From Arthrobacter sp. AQ5-06 (GTDB taxonomy: Bacteria > Actinomycetota > Actinomycetes > Actinomycetales > Micrococcaceae): DNA of 64,000 nucleotides. Position numbers and translations under genes: made by a program. Positions 26,379 to 35,276 of the stretch are shown here, piece by piece; position 1 is the stretch's first letter; every line of letters starts with the position of its first letter. Location: contig NZ_QMKP01000007.1 in the NCBI RefSeq assembly GCF_003287955.1, forward strand, positions 124,001 to 188,000, given 5' to 3'. Under the pieces are notes generated by a model, which saw only the letters and a program-made list of their open reading frames with translations, did no database searches and was not told the DNA's origin.

Positions 26379-27513
26379 GGGCAGCAGACTCAAACCAGAC
26401 GTCGGCCTTCGTCTGCTCATAGTCAGGATGCCCCTCCTCGTAATAGACCATCGTTCCGGCGTCGGCCTTGACGTCGAAATCCGCCGGGCCGCTGCCGTCC
26501 GGGCCGGGCGACGCGGAACCGGCGCCGTAGGGCTGGTCCGCGGCCAGATGCCCCGTGGGTTCCGGCGCAGCTTCGTAGTCCGCCACCGCTGCGGGGTCCA
26601 TGGTCGCGGGTTTCGCCGGTTCCGCAGCCCCTGTGGATATTGCAGCCTCCGTGGATCCTGCAATTTGCCCGGAATCCGTGGTTGCCGCGTCCCGGGCTGA
26701 ATCGACGGCGTCCACTTCCGCGTCAACGGCTTCGGCAGCGGCCGTTTCGGCGCCGGGCAGCGTGGCCGCGTGGTGCTCCGTGTATTCCGGGTGATGCACG
26801 AATCCGGTGTCCTGGGCCGGTGGCGCTTGCGGCAGCGGGGTGTCTGCAATAACGGTGGACGCCTCGCCTGCCGGCCGGTGGCTTGCGGCGGGTTGGGTTG
26901 GCGCGCTTGCCTCTGACCACTGGGTTTCCCACTCGGCGTCGTCTGCCTGCCGGTTCACGCCCTCCTGGCTGCCAGGTTCCCGGGTTGTTGGCTCCTCCAG
27001 GAGAGCCGGATCCTCGCGGCCAGCCGGCCCGTCGGGGTGGGCCCGCTGCTCCGGGGACGACGGTTCCTCAGAGCCAGCCGACTCCTCAGGGGATGACAGT
27101 TCTTCGGAGGACACGCGTTCCGGTGCAGCAGCTGCGGCAGTATCTGTGGAACCGGCAGCGTCGGGTTCTACGCGGGCGTCCTGCCCGATGCTGGTGTCCT
27201 TTTCATCGCTTACTTCGGCAAGGCTGGCTTCGTGCCCAGTGTTGGCTTCCTGGTGTATTACCGTGCTGGACCGCTCGGGCGCCTCGTCCGCCGTCGTCGG
27301 TGGTGCCGGCTCAGCGGCGCCGAAGCCCGCCGCGCTGGGGATGCCCGCCGTGCCGGCGGCTTCTGCGGAGGCGGCCGCGCTTCCACCGGAGAGGCCGCCG
27401 TCCGCCCGGATCGGCGTGGAGTCGCCTTTGCTCGAGGAGCTGCTGCGGTTCAGCAGCCACCACACAACACCCACGATCAGCACAATGAGGATAATCCAGA
27501 AGACAATATCCAT
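26332..27513 (-). CDS. Membrane-anchored acidic low-complexity protein
   Basis: This 393-residue protein starts at ATG 27513 (GAAGGG upstream) with one membrane helix, MDIVFWIILIVLIVGVVWWL, then about 300 residues rich in Ala, Glu, Ser, Asp and Pro with no fold visible. The last 35 residues are different: MVYYEEGHPDYEQTKADVWF then ESAAHAEAAGFRAPRRTRI, resembling a small C-terminal domain with a YEQTKADVWF core and an AEAAGF end (sunset-domain-like). The topology suggests a cytoplasmic, disordered spacer carrying that domain. Function is unknown. Confidence 0.65.
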   Translation of the reverse strand: MDIVFWIILIVLIVGVVWWLLNRSSSSSKGDSTPIRADGGLSGGSAAASAEAAGTAGIPSAAGFGAAEPAPPTTADEAPERSSTVIHQEANTGHEASLAEVSDEKDTSIGQDARVEPDAAGSTDTAAAAAPERVSSEELSSPEESAGSEEPSSPEQRAHPDGPAGREDPALLEEPTTREPGSQEGVNRQADDAEWETQWSEASAPTQPAASHRPAGEASTVIADTPLPQAPPAQDTGFVHHPEYTEHHAATLPGAETAAAEAVDAEVDAVDSARDAATTDSGQIAGSTEAAISTGAAEPAKPATMDPAAVADYEAAPEPTGHLAADQPYGAGSASPGPDGSGPADFDVKADAGTMVYYEEGHPDYEQTKADVWFESAAHAEAAGFRAPRRTRI

Positions 27514-27609
27514 AGCAGGCCCTTCAGTCCGGATGGCATGGTTGCCGTTCCCTGACGGTACGTCGGCGCGAACGGGACTGTCTAGGTTCCTGCAGGCCCG
27601 CAAGGGTCC

Positions 27610-27626
27610 GTCTCAGAATTTGAGAC
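27610..27626. promoter_or_regulatory. NdgR/LtbR-type operator candidate upstream of ilvD
   Basis: GTCTCA-GAATT-TGAGAC is a perfect 6-bp palindrome with a 5-bp spacer; with flanking C and G it extends to 7 bp. The same layout occurs before leuB and in the ndgR/leuC gap. It lies about 95 bp upstream of the ilvD ATG and also about 97 bp from the divergent gene's start, so which gene it serves is not certain. Confidence 0.5.
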
Positions 27627-27707
27627 GAGAGTCCACTATTTGATCGAAATATTCCTGAAAATGGGCCAAACGGGCTGTTCGAGTCGTTGGCGTCCCGATC
27701 TGAGTCA

Positions 27708-27713
27708 TAGACT
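27708..27713 (+). promoter_or_regulatory. -10 box of ilvD, leaderless arrangement
   Basis: TAGACT ends 7 nt before the ilvD ATG (27721) and no Shine-Dalgarno lies between. The transcript would start at or next to the A of the ATG. Confidence 0.5.
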
Positions 27714-27720
27714 TTGACCC

Positions 27721-29442
27721 ATGAGTGAGGACACCCAAACAGCAACCGAGAACAAGATTGACATCAAGCCCCGCAGTCGGGTCGTCACCGACGGGATCCA
27801 TGCCGCCCCCGCGCGCGGTATGTTCCGCGCAGTCGGCATGGGCGATGACGACTTCGCGAAGCCCCAGATCGGCGTTGCGAGTTCCTGGAATGAAATCACT
27901 CCCTGCAACCTTTCCCTGAACCGGCTGGCCCAGGGCGCCAAGGAGGGTGTCCACGCAGGCGGCGGTTTCCCCATGCAGTTCGGCACCATCTCCGTCTCCG
28001 ACGGCATCTCCATGGGCCACGAAGGCATGCACTTCTCGCTCGTTTCCCGTGAGGTCATTGCCGACTCCGTGGAAACCGTCATGCAGGCCGAGCGGATCGA
28101 CGGCTCCGTCCTGCTCGCCGGCTGTGACAAGTCCCTGCCGGGCATGCTGATGGCTGCCGCCCGCCTGGACCTGGCCAGCGTCTTCCTGTACGCGGGGTCC
28201 ATCATGCCGGGCTGGGTCAAGCTCGAGGACGGCTCCGAAAAGGAAGTCACCCTCATTGACGCGTTCGAGGCCGTCGGTGCCTGTGCCGCCGGCAAGATGA
28301 GCCTCGAAGACCTGACTCGCATCGAAAAGGCCATCTGCCCCGGCGAAGGCGCCTGCGGCGGTATGTACACGGCCAACACCATGGCCTGCATCGGCGAGGC
28401 GCTGGGCATGTCCCTGCCCGGCTCGGCCGCCCCGCCCTCGGCAGACCGCCGTCGTGACGAATTTGCCCGCAAGTCCGGCGAAGCAGTGGTGAACCTGCTC
28501 CGTCTTGGCATCACCGCCCGGGACATCATGACCAAGAAGGCGTTTGAAAACGCCATCGCCGTCACCATGGCCTTCGGTGGCTCCACCAACGCCGTCCTTC
28601 ACCTGCTTGCCATCGCCCGCGAAGCTGAAGTCGAGCTGAACCTGGAGGACTTCAACCGCATAGGCGACAAGATCCCGCACCTGGGTGACCTCAAGCCGTT
28701 CGGCCGCTACGTCATGACGGACGTCGACAAGATCGGCGGTGTGCCGGTCATCATGCGTGCACTGCTCGACGCCGGACTGCTGCACGGCGACTGCCTCACC
28801 GTCACCGGCAAGACCGTTGCCGAGAACCTCGCCGCGATCAACCCGCCGGACCTGGACGGCAAGATCCTCCGTGCCATGGACAACCCGATCCACAAGACCG
28901 GCGGCATCACCATCCTGCACGGCAGCATGGCGCCCGAAGGTGCCGTCGTCAAGAGCGCAGGGTTCGACGCCGACGTCTTTGAAGGCACCGCCCGCGTGTT
29001 CGAACGCGAGCAGGGCGCCCTGGCCGCACTGGACAAGGGCCTGATCAAGGCCGGGGACGTCGTGGTCATCCGCTACGAAGGCCCCAAGGGCGGTCCCGGC
29101 ATGCGCGAGATGCTCGCCATCACCGGTGCCATCAAGGGCGCCGGGCTCGGCAAGGACGTCCTGCTGCTGACCGACGGCCGTTTCTCCGGAGGAACCACCG
29201 GCCTCTGCATCGGCCACGTTGCACCGGAAGCTGTGGACGGCGGCCCCATCGCCTTCGTCAAGGACGGGGACCGGATCCGCGTGGACATCGCGGCCCGCAG
29301 CTTCGACCTGCTGGTTGATGAGGCCGAGCTCGAATCCCGCAAGATCGGCTGGGAGCCCCTCCCGGCCAAGTTCACCAAGGGTGTGCTCGCCAAGTACGCG
29401 AAGCTGGTCCACAGCGCCTCCACGGGCGCATACTGCGGGTAG
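27721..29442 (+). CDS. ilvD: Dihydroxy-acid dehydratase
   Basis: This 573-residue iron-sulfur enzyme converts dihydroxyisovalerate and dihydroxymethylvalerate to the 2-keto acids of valine and isoleucine synthesis. Cluster-ligand cysteines are visible in [26 protein letters not shown] and [20 protein letters not shown]. The C-terminal swivel domain contains [20 protein letters not shown]. Length is normal. It is a single-gene unit, separate from ilvBNC by a repeat element and the attenuator. Confidence 0.96.
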   Translation: MSEDTQTATENKIDIKPRSRVVTDGIHAAPARGMFRAVGMGDDDFAKPQIGVASSWNEITPCNLSLNRLAQGAKEGVHAGGGFPMQFGTISVSDGISMGHEGMHFSLVSREVIADSVETVMQAERIDGSVLLAGCDKSLPGMLMAAARLDLASVFLYAGSIMPGWVKLEDGSEKEVTLIDAFEAVGACAAGKMSLEDLTRIEKAICPGEGACGGMYTANTMACIGEALGMSLPGSAAPPSADRRRDEFARKSGEAVVNLLRLGITARDIMTKKAFENAIAVTMAFGGSTNAVLHLLAIAREAEVELNLEDFNRIGDKIPHLGDLKPFGRYVMTDVDKIGGVPVIMRALLDAGLLHGDCLTVTGKTVAENLAAINPPDLDGKILRAMDNPIHKTGGITILHGSMAPEGAVVKSAGFDADVFEGTARVFEREQGALAALDKGLIKAGDVVVIRYEGPKGGPGMREMLAITGAIKGAGLGKDVLLLTDGRFSGGTTGLCIGHVAPEAVDGGPIAFVKDGDRIRVDIAARSFDLLVDEAELESRKIGWEPLPAKFTKGVLAKYAKLVHSASTGAYCG

Positions 29443-29471
29443 CACGGTTTCGCTCCTCAACCTCCGGCCGC

Positions 29472-29560
29472 TGGTTGAGCCCAACGAGGTAGCAGTAAGT
29501 GTCGTTATGGGCGCTCATAACGACACTTACTGCGCCCCAGTTGGGGAACGTGGCCAACCA
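29472..29560. repeat. Composite palindromic element with a perfect 18-bp stem
   Basis: The core arms GCAGTAAGTGTCGTTATG (29492-29509) and its exact complement (29516-29533) surround a GGCGCT loop. Outer arms also pair: TGGTTG..CCCAAC (29472-29485) with GTTGGG..CAACCA (29540-29560). There is no U-run, so it is not a classical terminator. It looks like a mobile or REP-type intergenic repeat, about 30 bp after ilvD. Confidence 0.65.
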
Positions 29561-29602
29561 GTGGACAATGGTGTCCACATGGTGAGATGTGAATTGTCCT
29601 CG

Positions 29603-29631
29603 TTGACATGTATCTCACGCAGAGGGAAAAC
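29603..29631 (+). promoter_or_regulatory. Promoter candidate for ilvBNC
   Basis: A consensus -35 TTGACA (29603-29608) is followed after 17-18 bp by a weak -10 (AAAACT or GAAAAC, 29626-29632). Transcription would start close to the leader ATG at 29639. An outward repeat GTGAGAT (29582-29588) and ATCTCAC (29612-29618) brackets the -35. Confidence 0.4.
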
Positions 29632-29638
29632 TGAACGC

Positions 29639-29698
29639 ATGATCGCATTCGTTACCGCCGGCGTCGTCGTCGTCCTTACCAAGCGCGTGGCTGACTAG
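29639..29698 (+). CDS. ilvB leader peptide (attenuation)
   Basis: This is a 19-residue [22 protein letters not shown], containing four consecutive valines and in total six Val, one Ile and one Leu. It lies directly upstream of a rho-independent terminator and the ilvBNC operon. Ribosome stalling at the GTC run when branched-chain aminoacyl-tRNA is scarce would change folding: TCGTTACC in the leader (29649-29656) is complementary to GGTAACGA (29706-29713), and GCGCGTG (29683-29689) to CACGCGC (29719-29725), next to the terminator stem. Confidence 0.85.
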   Translation: MIAFVTAGVVVVLTKRVAD

Positions 29699-29725
29699 CC
29701 CGACTGGTAACGAACCGTCACGCGC

Positions 29726-29762
29726 AACCCCTCGAAAAGCCGCCAGGCTGAGGGGTTTTTTT
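29726..29762 (+). terminator. ilvBNC attenuator terminator
   Basis: AACCCCTC (29726-29733) pairs with GAGGGGTT (29750-29757), with an inner AGCC/GGCT helix on a GCCA loop and a run of seven T at 29756-29762. It lies 28 nt after the leader peptide stop and about 50 nt before ilvB. Confidence 0.85.
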
Positions 29763-29810
29763 ATTTCCCGCATTTCCAAGTACACAGATGATCCACTAAG
29801 GAAGAGTCCG

Positions 29811-31718
29811 ATGAGCAAAGGATCGCCGATCAGCCCCTCGCTGATGGCTACTAAGTCCGCTGGAGCCCCCAAGGCTCCGGAACGCGCCGACCGTACGGCT
29901 GACCAAGCCGCCGCCGTCGCTGATCTTGCCGCTGTCTCTCCTGTCCTTGGGCCGAACAACGTTGTACCCCCAACGGTGATGACCGGCTCACAAGCTATTG
30001 TCCGATCGCTCGAAGAACTCGGCGTCGACGATATTTTCGGTTTGCCTGGTGGCGCGATCCTGCCTACCTATGACCCCTTGATGGCTTCCAGCATGAATCA
30101 CATACTGGTCCGTCACGAACAGGGAGCCGGCCACGCCGCGCAAGGCTACGCCATGGTCACCGGGCGGGTTGGCGTCTGCATCGCCACCTCAGGCCCGGGA
30201 GCCACCAACCTCGTTACCGCCATCATGGATGCACACATGGATTCCGTGCCGATGGTTGCCATTACCGGTCAGGTGTCCAGCGCCGTGATCGGCACCGACG
30301 CCTTCCAGGAAGCTGACATCGTCGGCATTACCATGCCGATCACCAAGCACTCCTTCCTGGTCACCAACCCCCAGGATATTCCGCATGTTATGGCCGAGGC
30401 CTTCCACCTCGCGTCCACAGGCCGCCCGGGCCCGGTGCTGGTGGATATCGCCAAGGATGCCCAGCAGGGGCAGATGACGTTCTCGTGGCCGCCGAAAATC
30501 GACCTTCCGGGATACCGGCCCGTGACCCGCGGCCACAACAAGCAGGTCCGCGAAGCCGCCAAGCTCATTGCCGCAGCCAGCAAGCCTGTCCTGTATGTGG
30601 GCGGCGGCGTGATCAAGGCGCACGCGTCCGCGGAACTCCGCGAGCTGGCCGAGCTGACAGGGGCGCCCGTAGTCACCACCCTGACAGCCCGCGGCGCTTT
30701 TCCGGATTCCCATGACCAGCACGTTGGCATGCCCGGCATGCACGGAACGGTCTCGGCGGTAACGGCCCTTCAGCAGTCCGATCTCCTCATCACCCTGGGA
30801 GCGCGCTTTGATGACCGGGTAACAGGCATCCTGAAGTCCTTCGCACCCCACGCCAAGGTCATCCACGCCGACATCGACCCGGCGGAAATCTCCAAGAACC
30901 GCACGGCCGACGTCCCCATCGTCGGCTCGGTCAAGGAAATTATTCCGGAACTCACCGAGGCTGTGCGCTCACAGTTCGAATCCGCCGGCACGCCGGACCT
31001 CACCACCTGGTGGGCGTTCCTTAACAACCTTAAGGAAACCTACCCGCTGGGCTGGACCGAGCCGGAGGACGGACTGAGTGCCCCACAGCGCGTCATCGAA
31101 CGGATCGGTGCACTCACGGGGCCGGAAGGAATCTACGTTGCGGGCGTCGGCCAGCACCAGATGTGGGCCGCCCAGTTCATCAAGTACGAGCGCCCCCACG
31201 CCTGGCTCAACTCCGGCGGCGCCGGCACCATGGGCTACGCGGTACCGGCAGCCATGGGCGCCAAGGTAGGCGAGCCGGACCGTGTGGTCTGGGCGATCGA
31301 CGGTGACGGCTGTTTCCAGATGACCAACCAGGAACTTGCCACCTGCGCCATCAACAAGATCCCCATCAAGGTTGCCATCATCAACAACTCCTCGCTGGGC
31401 ATGGTGCGCCAGTGGCAGACCCTTTTCTACGAGGGCCGCTACTCCAACACGGACCTCAACACCGGCCACGACACCGTCCGGATCCCGGATTTCGTCAAGC
31501 TGGCCGATGCCTATGGCTGCGCCTCGTTCCGCTGCGAACGCGACGAGGACATCGACGCCACCATCCAGAAGGCGCTGGAGATCAACGACCGCCCCGTGGT
31601 CATCGACTTCGTGGTGAGCCCCAACTCCATGGTGTGGCCGATGGTGCCCGCCGGAGTAAGCAACGACCAGATCCAGGTTGCCCGCAACATGACCCCGGAA
31701 TGGGAAGAGGAGGACTGA
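29811..31718 (+). CDS. ilvB: Acetolactate synthase large (catalytic) subunit
   Basis: This 635-residue TPP enzyme condenses pyruvate with pyruvate or 2-ketobutyrate, the committed step of valine/leucine and isoleucine synthesis. An N-terminal extension of about 55 residues precedes the core, which shows [28 protein letters not shown] (catalytic Glu) and the TPP/Mg motif [20 protein letters not shown] through [22 protein letters not shown] precedes the ATG. It heads ilvB-ilvN-ilvC and is controlled by the upstream attenuator. Confidence 0.96.
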   Translation: MSKGSPISPSLMATKSAGAPKAPERADRTADQAAAVADLAAVSPVLGPNNVVPPTVMTGSQAIVRSLEELGVDDIFGLPGGAILPTYDPLMASSMNHILVRHEQGAGHAAQGYAMVTGRVGVCIATSGPGATNLVTAIMDAHMDSVPMVAITGQVSSAVIGTDAFQEADIVGITMPITKHSFLVTNPQDIPHVMAEAFHLASTGRPGPVLVDIAKDAQQGQMTFSWPPKIDLPGYRPVTRGHNKQVREAAKLIAAASKPVLYVGGGVIKAHASAELRELAELTGAPVVTTLTARGAFPDSHDQHVGMPGMHGTVSAVTALQQSDLLITLGARFDDRVTGILKSFAPHAKVIHADIDPAEISKNRTADVPIVGSVKEIIPELTEAVRSQFESAGTPDLTTWWAFLNNLKETYPLGWTEPEDGLSAPQRVIERIGALTGPEGIYVAGVGQHQMWAAQFIKYERPHAWLNSGGAGTMGYAVPAAMGAKVGEPDRVVWAIDGDGCFQMTNQELATCAINKIPIKVAIINNSSLGMVRQWQTLFYEGRYSNTDLNTGHDTVRIPDFVKLADAYGCASFRCERDEDIDATIQKALEINDRPVVIDFVVSPNSMVWPMVPAGVSNDQIQVARNMTPEWEEED

Positions 31719-31720
31719 AC

Positions 31721-32233
31721 ATGACCCGCCACACACTGTCCGTTCTGGTTGAAGACAAGCCCGGTGTGCTGACCCGCGTCGCGAGCCTGTTCGCCCGACG
31801 CGCCTTTAACATCAACTCCCTGGCCGTGGGCCCGACGGAAGTTCCGGGCATGTCCCGGATGACCGTCGTCGTCGACGCCGACGGTGACCTCATTGAACAG
31901 GTCACCAAGCAGCTCAACAAACTGGTCAACGTGATCAAGATCGTTGAGCTGACCTCCGAAACTTCCGTACAGCGAGACCACATCCTGGTCAAGGTACGTG
32001 CGGATGCTGCAACACGCCTGCAGGTGACCCAGGCCGCAGACCTGTTCCGTGCTTCAGTGGTTGACGTCTCCACAGACTCCGTGGTCATTGAAGCAACCGG
32101 CCACCCCGAAAAGCTCACGGCGCTGCTCTCAGTGCTCGAGCCCTTCGGCATCCGCGAAATTGTGCAGTCCGGCACCCTGGCCGTTGGACGGGGATCCCGC
32201 TCCATGAGTGACAGGGCTTTGCGCAGCGCTTAG
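31721..32233 (+). CDS. ilvN: Acetolactate synthase small (regulatory) subunit
   Basis: This 170-residue protein has an N-terminal ACT domain, TLSVLVEDKPGVLTRVASLF then ARRAFNINSLAVGPTE, which binds valine for feedback inhibition, and a C-terminal activation domain with QRDHILVKVRADAATR. It starts 2 bp after ilvB behind GAGGAGG, so co-translation with the catalytic subunit is expected. Confidence 0.95.
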   Translation: MTRHTLSVLVEDKPGVLTRVASLFARRAFNINSLAVGPTEVPGMSRMTVVVDADGDLIEQVTKQLNKLVNVIKIVELTSETSVQRDHILVKVRADAATRLQVTQAADLFRASVVDVSTDSVVIEATGHPEKLTALLSVLEPFGIREIVQSGTLAVGRGSRSMSDRALRSA

Positions 32234-32308
32234 TAAGGCGGGGCACGGCCCCACCTGCGGCGCAATGCCCGTGCAGTACCGCAACACCACAGACTAATTA
32301 CCCAGTGA

Positions 32309-33358
<1,050 letters not shown>

Positions 33359-33395
33359 GTCTGGTGTGCCGGTGCCCCTCGGAGTGCCATTATGA

Positions 33396-33430
33396 GGCCG
33401 GGTTCACTTAACAATGTGAGCCCGGCCTTT
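33396..33430 (+). terminator. Terminator after ilvC
   Basis: GGCCGGGTTCAC (33396-33407) pairs with GTGAGCCCGGCC (33416-33427) with one G-U pair and an 8-nt loop, followed by TTT. Confidence 0.75.
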
Positions 33431-33482
33431 CCGTCCGCCTAGACTTGTTCCATCCCAAGGACTGCAACGCAGAGGATCAGCC

Positions 33483-35072
33483 GTGTCAAAACCCGTAGTA
33501 CTGCTCGCCGAAGAACTTTCGCCCGCCACCATCGAGGCCCTCGGCCCGGATTTCGAGATCCGCCAGACTGACGGCTCCGACCGGTCCCAGCTGCTCGCCG
33601 CCATCGCGGACGTGGACGCCATCCTGGTCCGCTCCGCCACGCACCTCGACGCCGAGGCCATTGCCGCCGCGACGAACCTCAAGGTCATCGCCCGCGCCGG
33701 CGTTGGCCTGGACAACGTTGACATCAAAGCCGCCACGCAGGCCGGTGTGATGGTGGTCAACGCCCCGACGTCGAACATCATTTCGGCAGCGGAACTGACG
33801 GTGGGCCACATCCTGAGCCTGGCACGCCACATCCCGCAGGCCAGCTCGGCCCTGAAAAACGGTGAATGGAAGCGCTCCAAGTACACCGGCATCGAACTCT
33901 TCGAGAAGAAGATCGGCATCATCGGCCTGGGCCGCATCGGCGCCCTCGTTGCTGCCCGCCTCCAGGGCTTCGACACCGAAATCCTCGCCTACGATCCGTA
34001 CATCACCTCGGCCCGCGCCGCGCAGCTCGGCGTCAGGCTAGTCACTCTCGATGAACTGCTGAGCCAGTCGGACTTCGTCACCATCCACATGCCCAAGACG
34101 CCGGAAACCGTCGGTATGCTCGGCGCCGACGCGTTCACCAAGATGAAGTCGACCGCCTACGTGGTCAACGTGGCCCGTGGCGGCCTCGTCGACGAAGAGG
34201 CGCTCTACGCTGCCCTGCAGGACCGCCAGATCGCCGGCGCGGCCGTGGACGTCTTCGTCAAGGAACCCAGCACGGACCTGCCGTTCTTCGCCCTGGACAA
34301 CGTAGTGGTCACCCCGCACCTTGGTGCATCCACCGATGAAGCCCAGGAGAAGGCAGGCGTCTCGGTTGCCAAGTCCGTGCGATTGGCGTTGGCCGGCGAA
34401 CTCGTACCGGATGCCGTGAACGTGGCCGGCGGTGTGATCGCGCCCGACGTCCGTCCGGGCATCCCGCTGATCGAAAAGCTGGGCCGGATCTTTACCGCCC
34501 TGACCCACGCCTCCCTGACCCAGATCGACGTCGAGGTGGCCGGCGAGATCGCGGCGCTGGACGTCAAGGTCCTCGAACTTGCCGCGCTCAAGGGCATCTT
34601 CGCCGATGTGGTGACCGAACAGGTTTCCTACGTCAACGCCCCGGTCATCGCCGAACAACGCGGCATCAACGTCCGCCTGATCACGACGGCGGAGGCGGAG
34701 GACTACCGCAACGTCCTGACTATCCGGGGTGCTTTGAGCGACGGCTCGCAGATCTCCGTGGCCGGTACGCTCACGGGCCCCAAGCAGGTGGAGAAGCTCG
34801 TCGGCGTCAATGGCTATGACGTCGAAATCCCCATCAGCGAGCACCTCGTGGTGGTGGCCTACGCCGACCGGCCCGGTGTGATCGGAACGATCGGACACAT
34901 CCTGGGCATGAACAACATCAACATTGCCGGCATGCAGGTGGCACGCCAGGCGGAAGGCGGCCAGGTCCTGGCTCTGCTTACCATCGACAGTTCCGTTCCG
35001 CAGCAGGTGCTTGACGCCATCAAGGCAGGCATCGGCGCCGACATGGTCCGCGAAGTGGACCTCGAGGACTAA
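33483..35072 (+). CDS. serA: D-3-phosphoglycerate dehydrogenase
   Basis: This 529-residue NAD enzyme catalyses the first step of serine synthesis. The Rossmann motif is KIGIIGLGRIGALVAARLQG; catalytic-type residues lie in VNVARGGLVDEEAL and VVTPHLGASTDEAQ. The long form has an intervening domain and a C-terminal ACT domain (VVAYADRPGVIGTIGHILGM), which senses serine, as in mycobacterial SerA. GTG 33483 follows AGAGGATC. It has its own TAGACT promoter-like box after the ilvC terminator. Confidence 0.95.
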   Translation: MSKPVVLLAEELSPATIEALGPDFEIRQTDGSDRSQLLAAIADVDAILVRSATHLDAEAIAAATNLKVIARAGVGLDNVDIKAATQAGVMVVNAPTSNIISAAELTVGHILSLARHIPQASSALKNGEWKRSKYTGIELFEKKIGIIGLGRIGALVAARLQGFDTEILAYDPYITSARAAQLGVRLVTLDELLSQSDFVTIHMPKTPETVGMLGADAFTKMKSTAYVVNVARGGLVDEEALYAALQDRQIAGAAVDVFVKEPSTDLPFFALDNVVVTPHLGASTDEAQEKAGVSVAKSVRLALAGELVPDAVNVAGGVIAPDVRPGIPLIEKLGRIFTALTHASLTQIDVEVAGEIAALDVKVLELAALKGIFADVVTEQVSYVNAPVIAEQRGINVRLITTAEAEDYRNVLTIRGALSDGSQISVAGTLTGPKQVEKLVGVNGYDVEIPISEHLVVVAYADRPGVIGTIGHILGMNNINIAGMQVARQAEGGQVLALLTIDSSVPQQVLDAIKAGIGADMVREVDLED

Positions 35073-35126
35073 GAACTGCACCGCCATCAACTACGCGTGA
35101 CCGAAGCTTAACGTCGGCCACGTATG

Positions 35127-35189
35127 ATTGGCCGGTCTGCTTACAATGGCTAGGTCCTGTTTCGGGACCGCGCCGGCAGACCGGCCAAT
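35127..35189 (+). terminator. Large stem-loop between serA and the ABC exporter
   Basis: ATTGGCCGGTCTGC (35127-35140) is exactly complementary to GCAGACCGGCCAAT (35176-35189). The loop contains a second helix, GGTCC..GGGACC. ACTTTTTGC follows, so it probably terminates serA, but it could also act as a 5' leader structure for the exporter mRNA. Confidence 0.55.
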
Positions 35190-35276
35190 ACTTTTTGCAC
35201 ACCAGGCAGGAATTCTTTCATATCCGCCGCCTGCGGATCCCGGTGTGCGCACGCAATCCAGGTTTCAGGGAGCCCA

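Noticed and set aside
27613..29484. 623-codon minus-strand frame opposite ilvD
   Set aside because: It mirrors ilvD codon bias (Val/Asp/His/Gly-rich antisense product) and matches no family; typical high-GC shadow.
29582..29618. GTGAGAT and ATCTCAC near ilvB as a fourth NdgR site
   Set aside because: The half-sites face the opposite way and are 23 bp apart, unlike the three N5 sites.
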